A stretch of 8,479 nt of DNA from Gammaproteobacteria bacterium. Its GTDB lineage: Bacteria > Pseudomonadota > Gammaproteobacteria > SZUA-140. Positions within the stretch are counted from its first letter, which is position 1. The number at the start of each line of letters is the position of its first letter. A program made the position numbers and the translations under genes. A model generated the notes under the pieces. The model had not been told where the DNA came from, did no database searches, and was given only the letters and a program-made list of their open reading frames with translations. Of the stretch, positions 1 through 5,724 are shown in pieces. The stretch is taken from contig JALWQD010000059.1 of assembly GCA_026994735.1 (NCBI GenBank), positions 1 through 8,479 on the forward strand, read 5' to 3'.

Positions 1-330
1 GCCCGCTTGGATAGCCGCGCTGCGGGCTTCCTTCTGCTCGGGCGCCTCCTTGGGCATCTTGTAGGCCGCCATCACCCCATCGAAGGCCCGCGTATCCTCC
101 TCGATGAGCTGCAGCAGGCGCTCGCGCAATTGCGTGGCCTGCGCCAGAGCTGCGGTCATTTCATCTGCTACATCAGCATATTTCTTGCGGCCAATGGTCA
201 GATTGCAGACCATCGACAGCAGTGCAGCTCCCTGTGCGCCTGCCAGTCCGGCTGCAGAACCGCCACCGGGAGTAGCCGAACCTGCGGCCAGTTCATCAAC
301 GAATTGTTCCACAGTCAATGTCGTAAGCAT
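1..330 (-). CDS. Cyclodeaminase/methenyl-THF cyclohydrolase family protein, C-terminal part missing (runs off window)
   Basis: The 110 visible residues match the start of the cyclodeaminase domain (FTCD C-terminal domain / FchA family). In that family the enzyme acts on one-carbon folates in the cytoplasm, either deaminating formimino-THF or interconverting methenyl-THF and formyl-THF. The clearest sign is the glycine-rich stretch around residues 19-35 (ATPGGGSAAGLAGAQGA), followed by a helix with SMVCNLTIGRKKY at 39-51 and EEDTRAFDGVMAAYKMP near 77-93. Translation begins directly at the domain with no formiminotransferase part before it, so this is the stand-alone bacterial form, usually about 200 residues; roughly the last half lies outside the window. 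The start at 328-330 is supported by a GGAG site 9 bases upstream. It is transcribed away from the acidic-protein gene. Which of the two reactions it performs cannot be told from this part. The family call is firm. Confidence 0.9.
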   Translation of the reverse strand, partial: MLTTLTVEQFVDELAAGSATPGGGSAAGLAGAQGAALLSMVCNLTIGRKKYADVADEMTAALAQATQLRERLLQLIEEDTRAFDGVMAAYKMPKEAPEQKEARSAAIQAG

Positions 331-339
331 AACAGTCAA

Positions 340-343
340 CTCC
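340..343 (-). promoter_or_regulatory. Ribosome binding site (GGAG) for the cyclodeaminase-family gene
   Basis: On the minus strand, GGAG lies 9 bases before the ATG at 330. It fixes the start at the first residue of the domain. Confidence 0.65.
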
Positions 344-386
344 GTTGTTGAAAGATAACCAGGACGATTTGAGTCCTCTCAAACGC

Positions 387-395
387 ATTATAGCA
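387..395 (-). promoter_or_regulatory. Extended -10 promoter element, leftward (cyclodeaminase gene)
   Basis: Read on the minus strand this is TGCTATAAT: a perfect TATAAT -10 hexamer preceded by the TG of an extended -10. No good -35 hexamer is found 16-18 bases further upstream, which fits promoters that rely on the extended -10. Transcription would start near 380, giving a leader of about 50 bases before the ATG at 330. Confidence 0.6.
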
Positions 396-409
396 GTTTA
401 CACAAAGGA

Positions 410-418
410 TGCTATAAT
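410..418 (+). promoter_or_regulatory. Extended -10 promoter element, rightward (acidic membrane protein gene)
   Basis: TGCTATAAT is a perfect extended -10. A TTTACA hexamer lies at 397-402, but only 10 bases upstream, too close to act as its -35. Transcription would begin near 425, leaving a leader of about 55 bases before the ATG at 479. Confidence 0.6.
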
Positions 419-478
419 ACCAACCATCGTATGTGACTGATTTCCCCTTTTCCCCCACTAAACATCAGAGAGCATCCA

Positions 479-958
479 ATGAAAAACAATCCCCCCACAA
501 ACGATTTCCCTCCAGATGATCCGATGGAAGATTATTCCATCGCCGAGGAGGGCATCCCCGCCCCACCGCCTGACGCCGACGATTACAGCCTCTACGATGA
601 TCCGGAAATGGATGGGTATGTTCTGGACGACGAGAGCGCTTTCGACCCGGCAGAGCCGGATGACCTGGATGCATCCGTGTACGATCCCCCGCCACCGCCC
701 CTGACCGATGATGATCTGGCTGGTGGAGGCGCCGAGCCACCCCGCAACGATGATAATTGGGCAAAGTCAAACTGGTGGAAGCTGGCGCTGATCGTGGTTG
801 TCGTCATCCTGCTGCTCTTTGTACTGGCCCGGGCCTGCGGCAGCGGCAGCTGTTACCCGTGGCCTTGCAAACCTTGCAGGGCATTCCGCCGATTGTTTTT
901 GGTCTCTGTGGATTGCTGCTGTTTGTTCATGCTCTGCAATGGGGGGTCTCATTGTTGA
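479..958 (+). CDS. Acidic, proline-rich single-pass membrane protein of unknown function, 3' end replaced at a junction
   Basis: I do not recognise this protein. Residues 1-95 are dominated by Asp, Glu and Pro, with a PPPPP run near 70-74, and look disordered. Residues 99-118 (WWKLALIVVVVILLLFVLAR) form one strong membrane helix. The last ~40 residues, from about 120, are Cys- and Trp-rich and are simply the wrong-frame reading of a pstA fragment that begins near 847. The natural C-terminus was therefore probably lost, most likely soon after the membrane helix. The start is the first ATG in the frame, behind a weak AGAGAG (466-471) and 60 bases after a perfect -10 element. The acidic part could be a cytoplasmic or periplasmic interaction tail; the sequence does not settle topology. 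The coding call for residues 1-119 is good, while function is unknown and the tail is doubtful. Confidence 0.6.
   Translation: MKNNPPTNDFPPDDPMEDYSIAEEGIPAPPPDADDYSLYDDPEMDGYVLDDESAFDPAEPDDLDASVYDPPPPPLTDDDLAGGGAEPPRNDDNWAKSNWWKLALIVVVVILLLFVLARACGSGSCYPWPCKPCRAFRRLFLVSVDCCCLFMLCNGGSHC
836..850. other. Recombination or assembly junction between two unrelated coding sequences
   Basis: Up to about 836 the frame that makes sense is that of the acidic membrane protein. From about 847 the frame that makes sense, shifted by -1, is the interior of a PstA permease. The switch happens within about 15 bases around a GC-rich, CAGCGGCAGC-like stretch that offers short repeats. No transposase, terminal repeat or target duplication is visible at the join. 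A true deletion and a chimeric contig both fit. Confidence 0.6.
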
Positions 959-1395
959 GCGGTGCCCTGATTCTGGCGATGGTGATTTTACCGTTGATGA
1001 TTATTAATACGATTGTTGCCTTGCAGCGCATTGACAGCCATCAAACCGAGGCGGCCAGAGCACTCGGTCTGGGCGAGTTGGCTTTGATTCGGCGTGTCTG
1101 GTTGCCACAGGCATGGCCGGGCATGATGACTGCCTGGTTGTTGGCGATGGCACGTGCTCTCAGCGAGACGGCGCCGATCCTTTTTACGGCGACGGTGTTT
1201 TCGGGGGTGCGCTGGCCAGAGAGTATTTTTTCACCGGTCACCACTTTACAGACACATATTTTTTATCTTGCCCAGGAAGGTAATCATCCGCAATCGGTAC
1301 GGGTTGCCTGGGGCAGTGCCCTGGTACTGGTCATCATGATTCTGGTTTTTAGCTTGCTGGCCGCCCGTTTACGCCGTCTTGGAGTCAGGCAATGA
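847..1395 (+). pseudogene. pstA: PstA-type phosphate ABC transporter permease, N-terminal part missing
   Basis: About 182 in-frame residues match the last two thirds of PstA, one of the two inner-membrane permeases of the high-affinity phosphate importer PstSCAB. Visible in order are the conserved GIPPIVFGL segment, membrane helices around it and around LLSGALILAMVILPLMIINT, the EAA loop (EAARALG, with LP a little further on) that docks onto the ATPase, the ETAP motif diagnostic of PstC/PstA, and a last helix before the basic tail RLRRLGVRQ. Family members are usually about 280 residues, so roughly 90-100 N-terminal residues with the first helices are gone. The frame extends back to an ATG at 757, but that stretch overlaps the acidic gene and shows no permease resemblance. 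The stop overlaps the pstB start (ATGA), the usual operon arrangement. As it stands it should not form a working permease. If the join is an assembly error, the organism may have an intact copy. Confidence 0.8.
1381..1384 (+). promoter_or_regulatory. Ribosome binding site (GGAG) for pstB
   Basis: GGAG lies inside the end of the pstA frame, 7 bases before the pstB ATG at 1392. It supports this start over later ones and translation coupled to pstA. Confidence 0.65.
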
Positions 1396-2180
1396 ATAGA
1401 CAAAACATCAGGGCCCGTATCGAGAGCGGAGCCGAAGTTGTTGAGAGTTTTCTCGATGTTAGCGATCTTTCGTTACAAATAGGTCGGAGATCGATACTTG
1501 ATCGCATCAATATTTCACTTCCGAAGGGTGCGATTACCGTCTTGCTCGGGCCTTCAGGTGCGGGTAAGAGCAGTCTCTTGCGTTGTCTCAATGGTTTGCA
1601 AGCGGATTGGCAGGGCCGGGTGGTGATGCAGGGCCATGATGTGCGTTGCTGGCCGGGAGGGGAAGATGCCTTGCGCCGGCATATTGGCCTGATCGCGCAA
1701 CGCCCTTGTGTTTTTCCGGGCACGATTGCCGCGAATGTCCTTTTTGGCCTGGCGCGCCGGCAAAGACGGCAGAGTTCCCATCTGATGATGCGCTGTTTAC
1801 AGCAAGCGGCTTTGTGGGATGAGGTCCGTGACCGTCTGGATGATAGCGCCAGCTGTCTTTCGATGGGTCAGCAGCAGCGGCTTTGTCTGGCCCGTGCGCT
1901 TGCCGTTGGGCCGCAGTTGCTGCTGCTTGATGAGCCGACGTCGTCCCTTGATCCCCGTTCACGCAGCCTGATTGAAGATTCGCTGCGTAAGCTGGCAGAG
2001 AAAATACCCTTGTTGCTGGTCAGTCATGATCTTGAACAGGCTCAGCGGCTGGCCGACCAGGTCATTTTTCTCTGTGATGGGCGGGTGATTGAAAAGGCTT
2101 CGGCAGAAAAATTCTTCAGTCAGCCTGAACGCATCGAGAGTCGCGAGTTTATCCGTTGGCAGGTTTGTGACTGTGATTGA
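1392..2180 (+). CDS. pstB: Phosphate ABC transporter ATP-binding protein PstB
   Basis: This 262-residue ABC ATPase would power phosphate uptake through PstC-PstA at the inner face of the cytoplasmic membrane. The motifs are complete: Walker A GPSGAGKS at 53-60, Q-loop Gln103, signature LSMGQ at 156-160, Walker B LLLLDE at 176-181 with catalytic Glu181, D-loop SSLD at 184-187 and switch His212. Assignment to PstB rather than another importer ATPase rests on AALWDEVRDRL (139-149) followed by QQQRLCLARALAV, and on LRCLNGLQ after Walker A, all PstB hallmarks. The second signature residue pair is SM instead of the usual SG. About 20 extra N-terminal residues precede the fold. It overlaps the pstA fragment by 4 bases. 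No phoU follows; the next gene is convergent 28 bases away. With its permease truncated here, it may lack a partner unless another pst locus exists. Confidence 0.9.
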   Translation: MNRQNIRARIESGAEVVESFLDVSDLSLQIGRRSILDRINISLPKGAITVLLGPSGAGKSSLLRCLNGLQADWQGRVVMQGHDVRCWPGGEDALRRHIGLIAQRPCVFPGTIAANVLFGLARRQRRQSSHLMMRCLQQAALWDEVRDRLDDSASCLSMGQQQRLCLARALAVGPQLLLLDEPTSSLDPRSRSLIEDSLRKLAEKIPLLLVSHDLEQAQRLADQVIFLCDGRVIEKASAEKFFSQPERIESREFIRWQVCDCD

Positions 2181-2208
2181 CAGCGCCTTAACGTCGATGT
2201 GCCCGGCT

Positions 2209-3630
2209 TTATCGCTGGTCAGTGCGCTCAAAGTACGTTTCGATGAAGCGTGCATCATCAAAATGGCGTTTGCCAATAAAGGCTGTTGCCTGATGGCCGA
2301 TGCTGCGCATGGCGCCGGCAGAGCGTATGCCCATGGGCCAGAGTAAAAACCGTTCGCGGCGCTCAGTGCCGGAAATGAGGCCGTCGGCGGCGAAAATACC
2401 GTGCCGCTGGCCTGTTTCATCGGGCAGGCTGCGCAGTTCATTATAATCTCTGGGCGTCAATGCCAGCCAGCGTTCTGTCTTTGCAACCGCAGCGATGCCA
2501 CGAATAAAATGTTTGCCGGCACTGACCTGGATGCGTAGCGCCTGCTCGTCCGGAGGGCTGTCGATCAGGGGCAGAAAAAGCGCTTCGCTGAAAACAGGTC
2601 GTTGCTGTTGACGCGGGCGCAGGGCGCGGCTGGGGAAGAGGGTATGATAACAGCCACAGCTGTGGATGCTGTCATAGAGCCAGGGGCTGCCGTCAGGGCC
2701 AAGCGTGACACGCCAGATGAGGCCATCAAGATGGCCAGCATAGATGTCGTCGCCCGGACGGGCGGAAAACCAGATCAGATAATTCAGTTGTAACAGGCTC
2801 TGTTGCTGAAAGCGTGTGTAGCTGAGCCATTGATAGCTGGCGGGCTGGCGACGATCAACGACGGTCTTGCCCTGCTGCCAGATCAGGCGTCCGGGAATGT
2901 CATTGTCGTCTTCTTGCTCGATCTCCCAAACGGGCGCGTAACGGTTAAACAGCGCCGCCTTTGTCGTGGCATCAAGGGTGGCGATTGCTCGTTTATTGTT
3001 TCCCGCCGGGGGCATGCGCAGGGATGTTGGCTGCCGCTGCTGACGGGATGACCAGCGTTGTGACCGGTGCCGCTTTGCGGGCGGGTGACTGAACGCCTGT
3101 TGCTGTTGATGATGCAACTGTTTGATACCCATTGAGACAAAAAGGGCGCTGATGGGATAGATACCGAAGATGCGTTGCCAGAGGCTGTATTCATCCGGTA
3201 CCGCGACGGCGCGGCGTAACTGCTGCAGGCGGGCGTCATTGTCAAGATCTGCGGCGATGAGTTGCTGGCGACAAACTGACAGTTGCTGAGGCAAATCCTT
3301 TGCTTCGGTAAACGGGTTTGCCGGCTTCAGGTTGGCCAGTTCAATGAGGCGTGCTGTTTCATCGAGCCGGGCCAGTCGTGCGATCCAGCCGGGCATGGTC
3401 CGGGCATCGATATTCTCGGCAAAGGAGGCATTGAATCGGTTGCTACGTAAATAGGGGAAGCCAGGAATACGGTAACTGACAGGATCGACGACAGCGGCTT
3501 TTTCTATTGTCCGGTCAATGGCGCGAAAGAGTTGTTTGCAGCTGGCCAGCTTGTTGCCAGGGTCAGTGTCTATCGGTATCTGGCTGCAACCGGTGAGGAG
3601 CAATAGCAGCGCAAATAGTCGCCAGCGCAT
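2209..3630 (-). CDS. Putative outer-membrane lipoprotein of unknown family with an HxCxCxH motif
   Basis: I do not recognise this 473-residue protein. It begins with a short lipoprotein signal, MRWRLFALLLLLTGC, whose lipobox LTGC ends at Cys15. Ser at +2 predicts sorting to the outer membrane by the Lol system. The middle holds a hydrophobic stretch near 154-168 (FGIYPISALFVSMG) and a Gln/His/Arg-rich, probably flexible region at 170-215. The C-terminal half looks globular, with paired Trp/Tyr-rich strands around 265-320 and YDSIHSCGCYH at 319-329. In that motif His323, Cys325, Cys327 and His329 are spaced like a metal or redox site. The start at 3628-3630 was chosen because it puts the signal peptide at the N-terminus. 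An in-frame ATG at 3694-3696 would add 22 polar residues and spoil the signal. No strong ribosome site precedes either. It converges on pstB and is divergent from the ankyrin lipoprotein gene. Confidence 0.75.
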   Translation of the reverse strand: MRWRLFALLLLLTGCSQIPIDTDPGNKLASCKQLFRAIDRTIEKAAVVDPVSYRIPGFPYLRSNRFNASFAENIDARTMPGWIARLARLDETARLIELANLKPANPFTEAKDLPQQLSVCRQQLIAADLDNDARLQQLRRAVAVPDEYSLWQRIFGIYPISALFVSMGIKQLHHQQQQAFSHPPAKRHRSQRWSSRQQRQPTSLRMPPAGNNKRAIATLDATTKAALFNRYAPVWEIEQEDDNDIPGRLIWQQGKTVVDRRQPASYQWLSYTRFQQQSLLQLNYLIWFSARPGDDIYAGHLDGLIWRVTLGPDGSPWLYDSIHSCGCYHTLFPSRALRPRQQQRPVFSEALFLPLIDSPPDEQALRIQVSAGKHFIRGIAAVAKTERWLALTPRDYNELRSLPDETGQRHGIFAADGLISGTERRERFLLWPMGIRSAGAMRSIGHQATAFIGKRHFDDARFIETYFERTDQR

Positions 3631-3721
3631 CTGCCGGTGATGGCTTGTGTTACAATTTCCGCCCGTTTCAACGACTGTTTTTGAATTGTTTTTCATGATT
3701 TTCCGGAGATTATTTCAGACC

Positions 3722-4270
3722 ATGACCCGTGCCCTGTTAATACTGACCACCCTGTTTTTGTTAACCGCCTGTGACAAGAATACGCCGCTGATGGAGAAAG
3801 TCATGCACGGTGATCTGGAGGAGGCCAGGGCCTTGCTGGCTCAGGGAGGGGATGTCAATGCGCGCAATGCCTACGGCTGGACGCCGTTGATGCATGCGGT
3901 CAGGATTGGTAACCAGGCGCTGGTCGAGCTGTTGCTGGCACAGGGGGCTGATATTAATGCTCAGGACCAGGATGGTATGACAGCCTTGATGCGTGCGGCC
4001 ATGAAAGGGCATGAAAAGGTGACCGCTGTGCTGCTTGCTGCGGGTGCCAAGCTCAATCTGCGCGATCAGCGTCAGGCGACGGCGCTGCATTGGGCCGCAC
4101 GCCGTGGTCATATCCTGATAGCCAAAGCGCTGGTGGACGCCGGTGCCGATCTATCGATCAAGGATGAGCAAGGACAGACAGCGATGTTTCTGGCCATGTC
4201 GGAAGGGCATAATGATACGGCGACTCTCTTGCGCAAGGCCGCGAAGAAGGCGCGGCGAGGACGCCAATGA
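3722..4270 (+). CDS. Ankyrin-repeat lipoprotein
   Basis: This is a 182-residue protein with a lipoprotein signal (MTRALLILTTLFLLTAC, lipobox LTAC ending at Cys17) followed at once by ankyrin repeats. Repeats start near residues 20, 53, 86, 119 and 152. The first four are full 33-residue units with the usual features: TPLM or TALM at the start, HG or GH in the turn, LLLAQGAD and N-A-x-D towards the end. The fifth is partial and ends in a basic tail (RKAAKKARRGRQ). Ankyrin arrays bind other proteins, so a periplasmic scaffold or inhibitor role is likely, but the partner is unknown. Asp18 right after the lipidated Cys would favour retention in the inner membrane by the E. coli sorting rule, although Lys at +3 may weaken it. 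The start has GGAG at 3705-3708, 13 bases away, rather far. An earlier ATG at 3695 has no site and gives a longer but still possible signal. Confidence 0.88.
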   Translation: MTRALLILTTLFLLTACDKNTPLMEKVMHGDLEEARALLAQGGDVNARNAYGWTPLMHAVRIGNQALVELLLAQGADINAQDQDGMTALMRAAMKGHEKVTAVLLAAGAKLNLRDQRQATALHWAARRGHILIAKALVDAGADLSIKDEQGQTAMFLAMSEGHNDTATLLRKAAKKARRGRQ

Positions 4271-4591
4271 CCCGGTTTGAGGTTTAGCCGCCGCTGTTTC
4301 AGGGGGCTCTGGCGGGCCTGCCGTCGTGAAAGCTTGTGTTGCCGTTGCCAGGGCCTTCGGTAGCGCCATGCTGTTTACAAGTAGGCGCAGAAGGCATCGC
4401 CGCCGGTCATAGAACAAGCGCAGTGTCAGTGAGTCGTCGTATTGACTGCGACGAAGCCACGCAGCGGGTTCTGAAGACGGGGCGGACGGATGGCGGTGAT
4501 GGCAAAAGAATCCGCTGCCGCAGAAGCGTCGTTTTACGACAGGCTGTGCAAAATATCCCGTGCTCGCGATGCGATCGGCTGAGTCGCTTTA
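4271..4591. other. Intergenic stretch of about 320 bases with no supported gene
   Basis: The region lies between the 3' ends of two convergent genes. Open frames of up to about 100 codons exist on both strands, but their translations are Arg/Pro/Ser/Cys-rich, lack ribosome sites and look like chance. One minus-strand frame continues in phase beyond the two stop codons (TGA TAA) of the CheW-CZB gene and stays open as far as 4151, overlapping the ankyrin gene, with no recognisable domain. A weak 6-bp inverted repeat (TCGTCG at 4434-4439, CGACGA at 4449-4454) is not followed by a T run on either strand, so no terminator is called. It may be gene remnant or plain spacer. Confidence 0.5.
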
Positions 4592-5473
4592 TCATGCACT
4601 GTCAAGGTCGTTGGCAGGGTCGCAATTTTCAGTGACGGCAGCGAGCAGGCCATCCATATCGAAAAGCAGGTTGTCACGCTCATTGCCACTATCTATATAA
4701 CCCGTGAAAATATTAGACAAATGGGCATGATTGAGCACGCCGACATCTTCAGTGACGGTCACCTGTGAGTTGCTGAATTCAACGATGTCGTCAATCTCGT
4801 TCAGTCTCAGAGCCAGGCAGGGTGATTTACCATCAGTCGTGATGAAGAGCAGGACGTATTTAATGCGATCCTTGATTTGACTACGAGCGCGTTCAAACAG
4901 GCGTCTCAAATGGGCGAGTGTCGTCTGCCGTTCCAATGCCAGTATCCGCAAAGCCTCTTTTTCCTGACCGTGTTCCTTGAGGGCCAGTAACTGGTCGGCA
5001 AGAGCATGAATGCGTTTATGGGGTTCGTCAAACTTGGCCAGGATATCCATTAATTCGTGGTCATGGCTCTCGAAGTTGTCATACCATTTGCCGAAGGCAC
5101 ACTGATGTGGGTCGCGGGCTTTTTCGAAGCGAATGTCTTTGCGAATAGCATCTTCCAGCCCTGCTAACCAGTCGACATGATCTTTTTCACGACCAACGAG
5201 TTGTTCAATCAGTGCCTGTTTTTGGTCGCCCGACGAGGTCAGGTGAATGAATTCAGCGAGATCGAAGACGCGCACGGGGATGCCGCGATGTTTGACGATA
5301 CCGAGTGCCCCCTGTCCGGAGAAGGGATCGGGCTGGATAACGCTGCCTTCCTGTTCTATCGAGAGAACAAAACGCAGATCAATAGCAAACAGGCTGTCAC
5401 CAATCCAGAATGTAAAGGCATTCAGTTTTTCATTGCGATTCTTTGTTTTATTCGCAGTTACCGGTAGGCTCAT
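4592..5473 (-). CDS. CheW-like protein with an inserted CZB (zinc-binding) domain
   Basis: This 293-residue cytoplasmic protein combines two chemotaxis modules. Residues 17-78 resemble the first half of a CheW domain (FWIGDSLFAIDLRFVLSI, then GIVKHRGIPVRVFDLAEFI). Residues ~88-165 form a CZB domain, and residues ~205-278 the second half of CheW (CLALRLNEIDDIVE, then FTGYIDSGNERDNLLFDMDGLL). CZB is thus inserted into one CheW fold rather than appended. The CZB signature HQCAFGKWY is at 123-131, and the expected zinc ligands are His99, Cys125, His152 and His156; the Cys-to-second-His spacing and the HxxxH pair match the known four-ligand set. CheW couples chemoreceptors to the kinase CheA, and CZB domains bind zinc and respond to zinc or oxidants such as hypochlorite. 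A zinc- or redox-tuned adaptor is therefore inferred. No other chemotaxis gene lies nearby. Start: the only early ATG, with weak ribosome-site support. Confidence 0.88.
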   Translation of the reverse strand: MSLPVTANKTKNRNEKLNAFTFWIGDSLFAIDLRFVLSIEQEGSVIQPDPFSGQGALGIVKHRGIPVRVFDLAEFIHLTSSGDQKQALIEQLVGREKDHVDWLAGLEDAIRKDIRFEKARDPHQCAFGKWYDNFESHDHELMDILAKFDEPHKRIHALADQLLALKEHGQEKEALRILALERQTTLAHLRRLFERARSQIKDRIKYVLLFITTDGKSPCLALRLNEIDDIVEFSNSQVTVTEDVGVLNHAHLSNIFTGYIDSGNERDNLLFDMDGLLAAVTENCDPANDLDSA

Positions 5474-5724
5474 GATATTTGAGGCCCTGTGTTCGTTGTT
5501 TATGTCTTTCCTGTTAGCGGCTGGAGAGTGGAAAGGATTTAACAGCGGTTTGTTGTCAGGGCTGGGGCGCTGCTCCTACCGCTTGGCTTGGGTTTGTGGT
5601 TTTTGTTGCCAATGTAGATACGGCCAGGGGTTTTGTTCTTGTTGCCAGCGATATGGCAGGGCTGGACTGCGGCCCGGGCTAACAGACGTGCTTCCAGCGC
5701 CGTGATGAAGGATAATGCCGAACC
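5474..5724. other. Divergent intergenic region upstream of CheW-CZB and lolC/E
   Basis: These 251 bases must hold the promoters of both flanking genes, but no convincing -35/-10 pair was found on either strand. TTGTGG at 5594 and TAGATA at 5615 are 15 bases apart and are only a weak rightward candidate. Short open frames in both directions lack start codons or ribosome sites. The region contains the imperfect direct repeat listed separately. Confidence 0.45.
5603..5647. repeat. Imperfect direct repeat, period about 36 bases
   Basis: TTGTTGCCA occurs at 5603-5611 and again at 5639-5647. Both copies sit in similar surroundings: T-rich before, then a GATA-type stretch and GGCCAGGG or GGCAGGG after. 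Two copies only; possibly an old local duplication. Confidence 0.4.

Larger units (their letters stand above)
387..418. repeat. Perfect 9-bp inverted repeat formed by two opposed -10 elements
   Basis: ATTATAGCA (387-395) and TGCTATAAT (410-418) are exact reverse complements separated by 14 bases. Each arm is an extended -10 element pointing outward. The two promoters are so close that polymerase bound at one would cover the other. The symmetry could also serve as an operator, but no regulator gene is adjacent. Confidence 0.7.

Noticed and set aside
397..402. TTTACA as a -35 element for the rightward promoter
   Set aside because: Only 10 bases separate it from the -10 hexamer; functional spacing is about 16-18.
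719..726. Exact match to the E. coli Chi sequence GCTGGTGG about 110 bases before the junction
   Set aside because: An 8-base match in a GC-rich window of this size is unremarkable, and Chi sequence differs between lineages.
800..860. Programmed -1 frameshift joining the acidic protein to PstA
   Set aside because: There is no slippery heptamer or downstream structure, and the product would still lack the first PstA helices.
2174..2222. Bidirectional terminator between pstB and the lipoprotein gene
   Set aside because: The arms (TGACAGCG and CGCTGGTCA) pair only with a bulge across a loop of nearly 30 bases, without T runs.
4434..4454. Inverted repeat as a terminator between the convergent genes
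   Set aside because: Only 6 bp with a 9-base loop and no T run on either side.
4151..4589. Minus-strand frame continuing in phase after the CheW-CZB stops, as a readthrough extension
   Set aside because: Two consecutive stop codons, no recognisable domain, Arg/Pro-rich composition, and overlap with the conserved ankyrin gene.
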